DNA from: Knufia peltigerae
Taxonomy: Eukaryota; Ascomycota; Eurotiomycetes; Chaetothyriales; Trichomeriaceae
NCBI GenBank assembly: GCA_030247855.1
Contig: JAPDRN010000069.1
Coordinates: 123,426-187,425, forward strand
DNA length: 64,000 nucleotides
Reading direction: 5' to 3'
Part shown: positions 55,008 through 64,000 of the stretch, piece by piece
How positions within the stretch are numbered: the stretch's first letter is position 1
How the letters are laid out: each line of letters opens with the position of its first letter
Position numbers and translations under genes: made by a program
The notes under the pieces: generated by a model
What the model saw: only the letters and a program-made list of their open reading frames with translations
What the model was told of the DNA's origin: nothing
Databases searched by the model: none

Positions 55008-55556
55008 ATGAAAGTCATCGTCGAGGAATACAATCCACAATGGGCTATTCAATTTCAGAACATCAAGTCTGAGGTAGAAGACATCCTTCGGGGAGTCCGA
55101 TATATTAGTATTGAGCATGTGGGCAGTACTTCAGTACCAGGTCTGCCCGCAAAACCAATCATTGACCTATCTGTTGTCAGCGAGGCAGCAGATGTGTCCG
55201 CAGCGATCGAAGCCTTGACATCGAATGGAGGCTACACATATATGGGGGAGATGGGAATCCCCGATCGACATGCGTTCCGGAAACCCTCAGTACTTCCGCG
55301 TCGGAACTTATATGTCTCTGTCAAAGGCTGCCACTCCATCCGAAACCATCTAGGTGTGCGGGAAGTTTGTCGAAGTGACCCCGAAGTTAGAGAGGCATAT
55401 GGCAAAGCAAAACTAGCTCTGTCTGAAAGAGAATGGAACAATGTTGATGAGTATTGTGAAGCCAAGAATGAAATTCTCTCTTGGGTTCTGGAGAGAGCGG
55501 GTATGAATAGTGAGGACCGCAAGATAGCGAGGCAGCTTAACACGACGACGCAGTGA
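55008..55556 (+). CDS. GrpB/UPF0157 family nucleotidyltransferase-fold protein
   Basis: The gene is intronless and encodes 182 aa. It starts MKVIVEEYNPQWAIQF; then comes the family motif HVGSTSVPGLPAKPIIDL, PDRHAFRKPS and NHLGVREVCRSDPEVREAYGKAK. Members adopt a nucleotidyltransferase fold and in some proteins are fused to coenzyme A kinase; the fungal function is not known. It is divergent from the Ada-type gene. Both are intronless and of a type common in bacteria. Confidence 0.9.
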   Translation: MKVIVEEYNPQWAIQFQNIKSEVEDILRGVRYISIEHVGSTSVPGLPAKPIIDLSVVSEAADVSAAIEALTSNGGYTYMGEMGIPDRHAFRKPSVLPRRNLYVSVKGCHSIRNHLGVREVCRSDPEVREAYGKAKLALSEREWNNVDEYCEAKNEILSWVLERAGMNSEDRKIARQLNTTTQ

Positions 55557-56784
55557 GTGGATATGATCATGAACATGAGTTACCTCGGATCATGGAATGT
55601 GAGGATGTGATAGATCCAAATGTATTGTTCGCCTTTTGATGCCCTTCTCTTTCCAAGATCGTCCGCGAGTGACCTCACATAGCAGCTCATTTTGCAGCCG
55701 GACTTGTCCTCCAGGTGCGGGTGAAGGAGTGGAGAGGATGGAGGCGATCGAGATTGTACAATATCTCATGCTACTGTAGGAAGTAAAGTCCAGTGTAGGT
55801 TTCACATGCAGAGTTGCATCCTGGAAATCTGTGTGCTTGCTGTCGCATCGTTCGATGGCCTCTCTCGACCCCAGCGACTAAAGCAGGAGTAATAATGTAT
55901 GTCGCGTGCTATTCTAGGCTGTCGATTGTAAGACAAACTCCAAGCAGAAGATACCAGAAACCGAAGCAGTTCGATCTTGATGACGCTGATCGCACCTCGA
56001 CAGACATGACAGATGGAGTGCGATGGAGAGAGGAAATGAGACATGGCGAATGAATCGACAACAACTCACGTCGATGGATCGGAAAATTATGCGGAATAAC
56101 GCAATCCTTCGCTGGTGGGAACGTTGGTGTTCTGATGGGATTTTGTTATTCCCAATGCCAATTGGCTGGCTTTGGCGATTTGAAAAGAACGCAGTGTGAA
56201 AGAAAAAGAAGCGAGTGGTGGAAAGAGGGCCTGGATCACTTGGGGGAACCGCCAAAAATCAACGGCTTGGGGTTGAAACGGTGCCGCTAGATTGTAGGCC
56301 AATGAAGCCTGGGGAAGCCTGCGCAATGGGTACCGTAGGCTGTAATAGGCTTCTGGCCATGACATGGTCCCCCTTGTCAGTCCCTGCGTTAGCGAATTCT
56401 ACAGCACGAGCAAAAAGCCTCAAGGATGCCCTCGTCAGAATACCCTGCAACACGTCTTCGTATTTGAAACATATTCCCTTCTTGGTCTCATTCTCCTGTT
56501 GTACATACTATTTCAATCTGATCGCAGCATCAACACACCGTTGAATTCTTTTCTTGAATTTCTTTCGACTACTCGTACCCATTGTCACTCGTTAATCCCC
56601 TGCTCTCGACCTTTGACCTCGAAATACTTCTTTGTTCTCGACCGGTTGTGTTGTCTTCGATTATCGGGTTGCACGAACAAAACAATATATATCATCACTG
56701 TTCCCGGCAGAGGAGAATAGCAACATTAATATGCGGAAGTCTGCATAATTGTCTTTGGCGAAAAGAGTGCAAAGTTACCTAAGA
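55557..56784. other. Intergenic region upstream of the CSC1-like gene
   Basis: 1.2 kb. It holds a C/T-rich leader-like stretch (56480-56690) before the CSC1-like start. Small open frames only. No gene was recognised. Confidence 0.4.
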
Positions 56785-59755
56785 ATGTCCGCAGTCAAGG
56801 TGCTATCTCCTCGACAAACACCTTCTCCTGTAGACCCCAATCTGTCCACAGGGGAACAGGTGCTTCAGTTGATTTCAAACCCTTTTCAGGCTTCGGTATG
56901 TCGCTCGCTCGTGGTGTGACCTGAGTGCACGCTGACTTGCACAGATACAATACAATGCGTTCTGGGCCTCCCTGGCTACCTCTTTAGGCTTCAGTGCCGC
57001 TCTCGCCCTCCTTTTTTGCTTCGTCCGTCCGAGGAATAACATCATCTATGCTCCAAGACTGAAGAATGCGGACAAAGACCATGCTCCTCCACCGCTGGGG
57101 CGAGGATTATTCAGTTGGGTCAAGCCCGTGAATAAGGCCAGTGAACCGTTTTTGGTGGAAAAGATTGGAATGGATGCGGTCATTTTCCTAAGATTTAGCA
57201 GAATGCTGCGGAACATGTTCTTAATACTTGGCTTGGTGGGAATAGCCATCATGATACCGGTTAACGTCACCCTGGGGAGCAAAGGCGCGTCAAATGGTTC
57301 TTCAGCTTTCACCGTCATGACGCCCTTGTTCATCTGGGGTAGTGGTCTCTGGGCCCAAGTGGTGTTGGCTTGGTTTACTGATCTCGTGGTGATATATTTC
57401 TTATGGTATAATTATCGACGAGTTCACCAATTGAGGCGAGCATACCTGTCAAGCCCAGAATATCAAAGAAGCATACACGCGCGGACTCTTCTGATTCGGG
57501 ACATTCCTTCCCAAATGCGGAGCAACGAAGGCATTGCCCATGTTATCGATGAAGTGAACGCAAGTGGCGCTACACCAAGAACGAGGATTGGGAGGAACGT
57601 CAAGGTACTGCCTGACCTTATCGAAGAATACGAAGAGAACGTCAAAGAGCTGGAATCCGTGCTCGCCAAGTACATGAAAAATCCTGACAAGCTACCAGCT
57701 CATCGACCAACCATGAAGGCGCCTGCCAAGTACAAAGGGACTACGGCAAACGGGAAAGTTGATGCAATTGAGTATTTGACGGACCGTATACGGACACTCG
57801 AGATGAAGATCAATGACATACGCGAGCGTGTGGACAGTCGGGATGCCATGCCCTATGGCTTTGCGACGTATGACCAGATCTCTCAGGCTCACATTACCGC
57901 CTTCAAGAGTCGAGGGAAGCGTCCCCAGGGCACCAAAATCCGACTTGCACCACGTCCAAACGACCTTATCTGGAGCAATCTGAAGCTGTCTCGGTCTACA
58001 CGACGCAGCAAACGCATCATGAACGGCATCTGGATTGCTGTCTTGACTATTATCTGGACGCCTATTAACGCCGGCATTGCTATCTTCTTGTCCAACTTAT
58101 CGAACCTGGCTCTCGTCTGGCCAGCTTTCAGGACGTCGCTCAACGCCCACAAAGGAGGCTGGGCGATTGTCCAGGGTATTGCTTCACCAGCCATCACCTC
58201 GCTTGTGTACCTTGTTCTTCCAGTCATTTTCAGAAGACTCCAGATTCGAGCAGGCGATGTAACCAAGACAGACCGGGAACGACACGTCCTTCGGAATTTG
58301 TACGGCTTCTTCACATTTAACAACCTGATCATTTTTTCGATCTTTTCGGCTGTCTGGCAATACGTTACTCTTGTGGTTGAATACGACAGACAAGGAAACG
58401 ATACCTGGACATCTTTGAGAAGGGGCAATCTGTTTCTCGTCATCACCACCTCATTGTGTCAAATCTCGCCTTTCTGGGTCACCTGGATTCTTCAGCGCAA
58501 TCTGGGTGCGGCTATCGACCTAGCTCAGCTCTGGCATTTGACATATGTCTGGTTTGCGAGAACATTCATGGCACCTACTCCGCGACAAAACATCGAATGG
58601 ACCGCACCTCCAGTCTTTGAATACGCGAGCTACTATAACTATTTCCTCTTCTACACCACCGTCGCTTTATGTTACTCGACCCTTCAGCCGATCGTCCTGG
58701 TGGTGACAGCCCTGTATTTCTCCATTGATTGTTTCCTCAAAAAGTATCTCCTTATGTACGTTTTTGTCACGAAAACTGAGTCTGGCGGACAATTCTGGGT
58801 CACGATCTTTAACAGGATTGTCTTCGCAGCTATGCTGTCGAACGTAATCATTGCGATCGTGGTCAAGGCACGAGGCACGTGGGCACTTGTCGCGGCAATC
58901 GCCCCGCTCTTGGTCATCATGGTCGCCTTCAAATGGTACTGCATGAAGACATTCGATATGGACTTGAAGTACTATGCGCGAGGAGGCATGCAAGACCAGG
59001 AAGATCTCGCTGCGACCGACAAGCACCACCCGGCGGAGAAGATCTCGTCCAAATTTGGACATCCAGCATTATACAAACCACTCATGACGCCCATGGTTCA
59101 CGCCAAGGCAAAGCATCTACTCGGAGAAATTTACCGTGGCAGACTCGACTCTGAGGGCGGCCAATCGACGACCTTTTCAGATATTGCCATGCAACCCATG
59201 TCTCCTAGCAAACCGCCACCTCCAGACGTTCCGTTCGAAATCGTACCAGAAGCACAGCAAGATTTCCACTTCTACAGAAACAGACCCGAGTTCCGCGATC
59301 AAGCCGGCGACACTCTTTCCGAGCGTAGTCAAACACCCATGTCGATGTCTGGCTATGGAAAGGAAAGTTACAACTCCCCGCCGAGCTCCAGACCTATGAG
59401 TCCAGCCGTTGGTGCTCGCACTCACACACCGCCGCAAGAGTACCGTGGCGTGCCCCATCGTAAACAATTCGACCAATCTCATGTCCCCAATCAGTTCAGA
59501 ACGACCAACAATCGTCGATCGGTTGAAGGCGGCGATCTCGGCTTACGGCCACATGGACCATACACTGATCCGTACGGTCAGTACGATGATCGCACAAATC
59601 TCCTTCACGGCGTGGGCGACGTCCGAACACCTACTGGCGAGTTCATGTCGATGGACCGGTGGCGGAGTCCTAGCCAAAGCAGAGACAGGACATCTACGCA
59701 TACTCCAGTCGATGAATTGAACTCGGGCTACGACTATTTCAGAGGAAGACGGTGA
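56785..59755 (+). CDS. CSC1/OSCA-like (DUF221) channel protein
   Basis: Exons are 56785-56895 and 56945-59755 (973 aa). The N-terminal span (IQYNAFWASLATSLGFSAALALLF) is followed by a FVRPRNNIIYAPRLKN motif, the cytosolic RRM-like domain (RTLLIRDIPSQMRSNEG and RIRTLEMKINDIRERVD) and RSN1_7TM spans (IWTPINAGIAIFLSNL, LVYLVLPVIFRRLQ, FFTFNNLIIFSIFSAVWQYV, PLLVIMVAFKWYCMKTFD). The ~200-residue C-terminal tail is hydrophilic and Ser/Pro-rich. Such proteins are calcium-permeable, stretch- or osmolarity-gated channels in the plasma membrane or vesicles. The start was chosen because MSAVKVLSPRQTP leads through a consensus intron into the first span. Confidence 0.92.
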
Positions 59756-62104
59756 TTTGTGACATGTTTTGTGCCAAGTTTGAAAATTGGAAAGTTGTGT
59801 AAGAAGATTCATCTCGAGGTGATGAGCACGACTTTGCGTGTTTGCATGTTTCGGGATTAGAAGGACCAAACTAATGGAGATGAAGCGCATTTTACGATGA
59901 TATGAAATTCCAAAAGCTCAGTAATGATTTGAAGAAAGATAGAATAGAATGTCTTCTCTTTGGTTTCAAGCATTGAAATCAACAATTGCAGTGTCTAGTC
60001 TGACCTACCAAAACCAAGCTGAAGTACATATTCGTTCATTCTAATTAGTCGCCACTACTCCGTACACTATCGTATCCCGTTTTAAAAGGCTCCGCTGAGC
60101 ACGCCGCAAAGACTCCAGCCTTTTTGCTTCCAGCACTGTCGAGATGGTCAGCCACACCGTCCATTCTCATCAATACACCCCAGGAAAACCACAATGCCCC
60201 GTCAAATCTTCCCCTTGCATCGTAATGTAATGACACGCTGAAATGAAAGTGAACGATGGCGAGTAATGATCCGTCGGACATCCAAAAGAATGGCGATCAC
60301 ATAACCACTGCCAAAGCAAAAGTAGCCCTTGATCTTTGGAAGAAGCATCGAAACAACCTCGTCGAGATTGACCGCGGCGGTATCCCGCCGGTCGTAACGT
60401 CCCAGACGAACCATGTGATTGATCCAACCGACGAGCATATTCTTCACGAAGCATTTCGACGCCTTGTCCGGGTACTCTCTAAGATCCAAACCGCTTGTAC
60501 CTGGCAGTTTGAATGGTCACCCACGATTTCTAATCCTCCCAATCATACGTCGAAGCCCTTGTCGTCGGCGCCGCCCCAAAAGAGATTCGAGAAGAAGACT
60601 CCGCCGTTGTGCTTTTTGTGGCCACGTTGTTGCGAAGGTGTAGCACGCTACAGCAGTGTCCCATGAAACGTGTCATATAAGGATCCATTGTTGTTTTGGG
60701 CTTAATGTTAGTGTCAGTGTCAGTGAAGTAGCCAGCACTGTTTGGAATGAGTGGAGTCAGAGACGCTTCTAGTGGTCGTAAATGGTGTTGAACTTCGGCA
60801 GGCTCGATCCTTATTACATCGTCTCTATTAACAAGGTCGACCTCAAACCGCAGTCGATCTCCTTGAATGTTAGAGTGTGGGCTAAGGTGAAGCTCTAATT
60901 GCGAGAAAGATCATATATTGCGAACCAAAAGAGAATATCACGTTGACGAAGTAGTTCCTGATAGTCCCTGTCATTGTCAAACTTAGTTCTTCTAAGCTGA
61001 AAAGTTGAGCATAGATTCGAAGGGTGGTAGAGCCTGCATTCGAATTTGCCATAGAAGAACACGCTTATGGACTCGGAAAGGCATGAGAGGAACTGAAGAG
61101 AATATTATGTGGTTTCGATACAGAAGCGAAGTGATAATCGTGAACGAAAGTGATAATGGCTGATGGAAGTAAATTCAGGTACGGCGCATCATTTGACTCC
61201 GTATGATAATACGGTCAAGTAAATGCGCTTTCAAGCGAGAAACTCTGACTGCACACATACCTCTTCCTCTCTATTCTACTCGCACCTCTGTAACAACGTT
61301 CCTCCAGGACGGTGTATACTCAGATCTACTACCGCCTGCGATTCAAGACTCTAACATATCTCGCGTGGTCAGATCTTCACGCTCGACACATTGTCCTTGT
61401 GAGGAGACCTCGGTACGTGCTCGGTTAAGAGGCGACACCCCTGGGACTGCCAGCAGATCCAGGGCCAATTCATGCATCAGTGGCATTGGCACTGTGGAAT
61501 CCTGGAGCACTCAATGTCAAATCAATTCTCAGCAGTAAACAGTGTCTACCCCGACTCATTTGCCGCGAGAACAGACGAGTTGAAACCACTATTATCCCTT
61601 GGTCCGACTTCGGTATAAATGTCTTTCAGTATCAGCTTTCTTCCCCACAACGTCTAGGAATCCTCAAATGATGTATGTCGATCGACATTCATTTACCTTA
61701 AAAGGGTTTGTTCTACCGGTATAGCACTGGCTCCTGTCGAACGTCTATCCCTGCTAGCAGCCATGGCATATGCTGATCACCCTGCACGTCTTCGGGGTAC
61801 ACTTCGTCATTGTGTAGCATTTGACGGCCTTTCATGCAAGCGCAGAACGCTGCTCCGATTCAGACAGCTCTTACGGTCATTCGACAGGCCATTATCCGAC
61901 TGTACCACCGGTACACGTGCAAAACAGGCGAAAGCCATGTCCCCAATCATAGGGCCGAAGCGACTCGTCGGCAAACGACCCTTTCCCCGACAAAGTGGCT
62001 ACTGCTATTAAAGAAAACCCCAGATCCCCCCCGTTCTGTGGCTTTTCCTCCCGGGGTAACTCTTCGTATACGGAGCAACAGTGCGTTCAGACTTACTCGG
62101 CGCC
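59756..62104. other. 2.3-kb intergenic stretch, CSC1-like / MFS
   Basis: It has one 9-mer copy (60056-60064), a weak small ORF described separately, and a GACTCCGTA sequence near 61196. A TATAAA at about 61615 is far from the MFS start. No clear gene was recognised. Confidence 0.4.
60256..60666 (+). CDS. Possible small hypothetical ORF
   Basis: 136 codons from an ATG (MASNDPSDIQKNG). The first 75 residues (ITTAKAKVALDLWKKHRNNL, then EIDRGGIPPVVTSQ and DEHILHEAFRRLVR) look coding-like, with G/C-rich third positions. The end (WSPTISNPPNHTS ... PPLCFLWPRCC) does not, so an intron or gene decay near 60470 is possible. I do not recognise it. Confidence 0.3.
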   Translation: MASNDPSDIQKNGDHITTAKAKVALDLWKKHRNNLVEIDRGGIPPVVTSQTNHVIDPTDEHILHEAFRRLVRVLSKIQTACTWQFEWSPTISNPPNHTSKPLSSAPPQKRFEKKTPPLCFLWPRCCEGVARYSSVP

Positions 62105-64000
62105 ATGGAGAAAACAATCCTAGAAAAGCAAGAGCAATATGTCGAACCTGGAGATCCAGTCCATCTAGAGAAGTCTGGACTTGGCGACCATGCAGGTCTC
62201 GACGATTCCAATGTAAGTAGAAACTACGGCTGACCTGGCCTCAATTTTCATCCTTGACACCTGGTTAGCTACCTCGATATGACGACAAGGAGACGAAACG
62301 TATCCTACGCAAGGTCGACTACCGACTACTGCCTATGCTGACGGTGCTGTACGTCCTCGCTTTCCTGGACCGAGGAAACATTGGAAATGCCAAAGTCGCC
62401 GGCATGAACAAAGACCTGAACCTCACCGGAACCCAATATAACATAGCACTGACGGTACACTCTGGCTTCTATCACATCTATCAAACAAAATGCTGACCAG
62501 ATCAAAAGGTCTTTTTTCTTCCCTACGGCTGTCTAGAAATTCCAAGCAATGTCATTTTGAAACTGATACGACCGTCGCTGTGGATCATGATCATGATGCT
62601 CTCCTGGGGACTGGTATGTACAATTTTCGAAACAAGTAATCCAGCTATGACCTGAAGCGATATATCACGCACACCGACCTCTGCATTACGCACAAGGCTA
62701 TTGATATCGGCGGAGAACCCCCAAATTGTCATTCCTCGGTATCAATATGAGTTAAATGGTAACCGACAAAATACAAATATATCAAGAGACAATCTCAAGG
62801 ACGGTGAGAATGACGAGCACCGAGACACTAATAGGGACAGTAATAACGACTAAATTATTAGTTACTCAGTCGTGCGGTTTTGAATCAATCGCCTGTAGCG
62901 AATGACAATGGGGGCCACTTCAGTTATAAGTATAGCCTTGTGCGTAATGCAGAGATGGGCGTGCGTAATACCTATCGCCTGGCCTGACTAACACTCATAC
63001 CCAAAGGTCATGACCCTGCAAGGTATTGTTCAGAATTACCACGGCCTCATCATCACCAGAACACTCCTGGGAGTCACCGAGTCCGGCTTCTTTCCTGCTG
63101 CGACGTACTTGCTTACAACGTAAGTCTTGCTCACTGAAGCCTGGCTCTACCCGACCAAGCTCTCCACACCCGCACTTGTCAGGCCTGAGAGGACGACGAT
63201 AAGCTAATTGAACACTGGCTTTTGATAGATGGTACTGTCGCTTCGAAGTCCAAACACGTCTATCAATATTCTTCTCTGCAGCGTCATTGGCTGGCGCATT
63301 TTCCGGCTTGTTGGCGTTCGCTATCGAAAAGATGGATGGCATCGCTGGTCTCGGCGGCTGGCGTTGGATCTTCATCCTCGAGGGCATGGCCACCGTCGTG
63401 GTCGGGTGCTCCCTGTACTGGACGCTCCCGGACTCGCCTCAAACGGCGAGCTTCCTCACCCCAGCCGAACGGGACTTTATCATCCGCCGCCTCAGACAGG
63501 ACGCAGGCACATCGGCCGGCCAAGTTCGCACCGACGATGGTTTCCAGTGGAGATACCTCCGCGCCGCCTTGTCTGACTGGAAGATCTACCTGGCCGTCAT
63601 CATCTACTGGGGCAACAGCATCTGTTTGTACGGCTTCACGTACTCTGCGCCCACCATCATCCTCGAGCTTGGTTACACGGCCGCAAATGCCCAACTGCTC
63701 ACGATCCCCATCTACCTCGTCGGGGTGGCCAGCACGATATTCTTTTCGGTGCTCGCCGACAGACACCAGACGCGCTGGCCTTTCATCGTTGGTCCTTACA
63801 GCGTTGCGTTGCTCGGATTTGTCGGCCTGCTTTCGATCCCGCATCCAAAATTACCCGGCTTGACGTACGCTTTACTCTTCACCATCCCGGGCGGTGTCTA
63901 CCCACCCTTGATCGGATGTTTGTCCTGGGTTGGCAACAACATAGCACCTACGTGGAAGAGAGCCATCGGTATGGCCCTTCTGATCAGTATTGGAAATGTA
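62105..64000 (+). CDS. MFS transporter, Dal5/allantoate permease type (3' end cut by window edge)
   Basis: Exons are 62105-62212, 62269-62454, 62509-62613, 63007-63119 and 63229-64000 (partial). The early exons carry KVDYRLLPMLTVLYVLAFLDRGNIGNAK and LSWGLVMTLQGIVQN; exon 4 has TRTLLGVTESGFFPAATYLLT and exon 5 has WYCRFEVQTR, IAGLGGWRWIFILEG and TLPDSPQTASFLT. These are the typical motifs of anion:cation symporters that import allantoate, nicotinate or similar acids. The right edge falls in the second half of the transporter. The fourth exon join spans a 393-nt intron that carries a transposon-like insert; the other introns are 54-109 nt. Confidence 0.9.
62665..62968. mobile_element. MITE-like element inside an intron of the MFS gene
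   Basis: 304 bp flanked by TA on both sides, as in target-site duplications of Tc1/mariner/pogo elements. The ends are 37-base inverted repeats with four mismatches; the inner 23 bases (CTCTGCATTACGCACAAGGCTAT) are identical. Each arm has two copies of TTACGCAC-like sequence. It is AT-rich and has no coding capacity. Without it and one TA the host intron would be 87 nt, the normal size. Confidence 0.8.

Noticed and set aside
1..64000. CRISPR arrays, rRNA or tRNA genes
   Set aside because: No regularly spaced direct repeats and no rRNA- or tRNA-like folds were seen; CRISPR is not expected in a fungus.

Overview
The window is nuclear DNA of a filamentous ascomycete (Pezizomycotina). The signs are short introns (about 45-110 nt) with GTAAGT/GTATGT-type donors and CTAAC/CTGAC branch sites, fungus-specific families (DUF3433 and a DUF3292-like protein, a class I hydrophobin, a CSC1-like channel, PNP_UDP-ankyrin proteins), and intergenic DNA studded with TACTCCGTA/TACGGAGTA. 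I lean to Eurotiomycetes, possibly a chaetothyrialean black yeast, but that is a weak guess. All splice models were made by eye from frame continuity and splice consensus.

Layout. 1-8 kb: three minus-strand housekeeping or membrane genes: a DUF3292-like protein cut by the left edge, a DUF3433 multi-span protein, and the signal peptidase subunit SEC11. 8.9-11.6 kb: a large J-domain protein. 12.5-20 kb: a metabolic block with a GH13 alpha-glucosidase, an amino-acid/choline-type permease and a copper amine oxidase; the last two are divergent and could form an amine-use pair. 20.8-27.1 kb: an SDR, a NAPE-PLD-like metallo-hydrolase, a decarboxylase-type amidohydrolase and a small single-span membrane protein. 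28.1-33.7 kb: a kinesin with kinesin-6 features and a PNP_UDP-ankyrin gene whose N-terminal half is broken. 34.9-35.4 kb: a three-exon class I hydrophobin, followed by a 3.2-kb stretch with no gene I can recognise.

38.6-52 kb: an oxidative and hydrolytic block with P450, HIBADH-like dehydrogenase, alpha/beta hydrolase, phospholipase D, a CalB-like lipase and a second P450. No PKS, NRPS or terpene backbone enzyme is present, so it does not look like a classic secondary-metabolite cluster. 52-60 kb: an unrecognised charged protein, an Ada-type methyl-phosphotriester sensor with an AraC helix-turn-helix, a GrpB/UPF0157 protein and a CSC1-like channel. 62.1-64 kb: a Dal5-type MFS transporter cut by the right edge, one intron of which carries a 304-bp MITE-like element.

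Most striking to me are the roughly 19 non-coding copies of the 9-mer TACGGAGTA (about 0.5 expected by chance on equal base use), the MITE inside an intron, the decayed PNP_UDP domain in front of an intact ten-repeat ankyrin array, and the Ada-type protein with an acidic, activation-domain-like tail.
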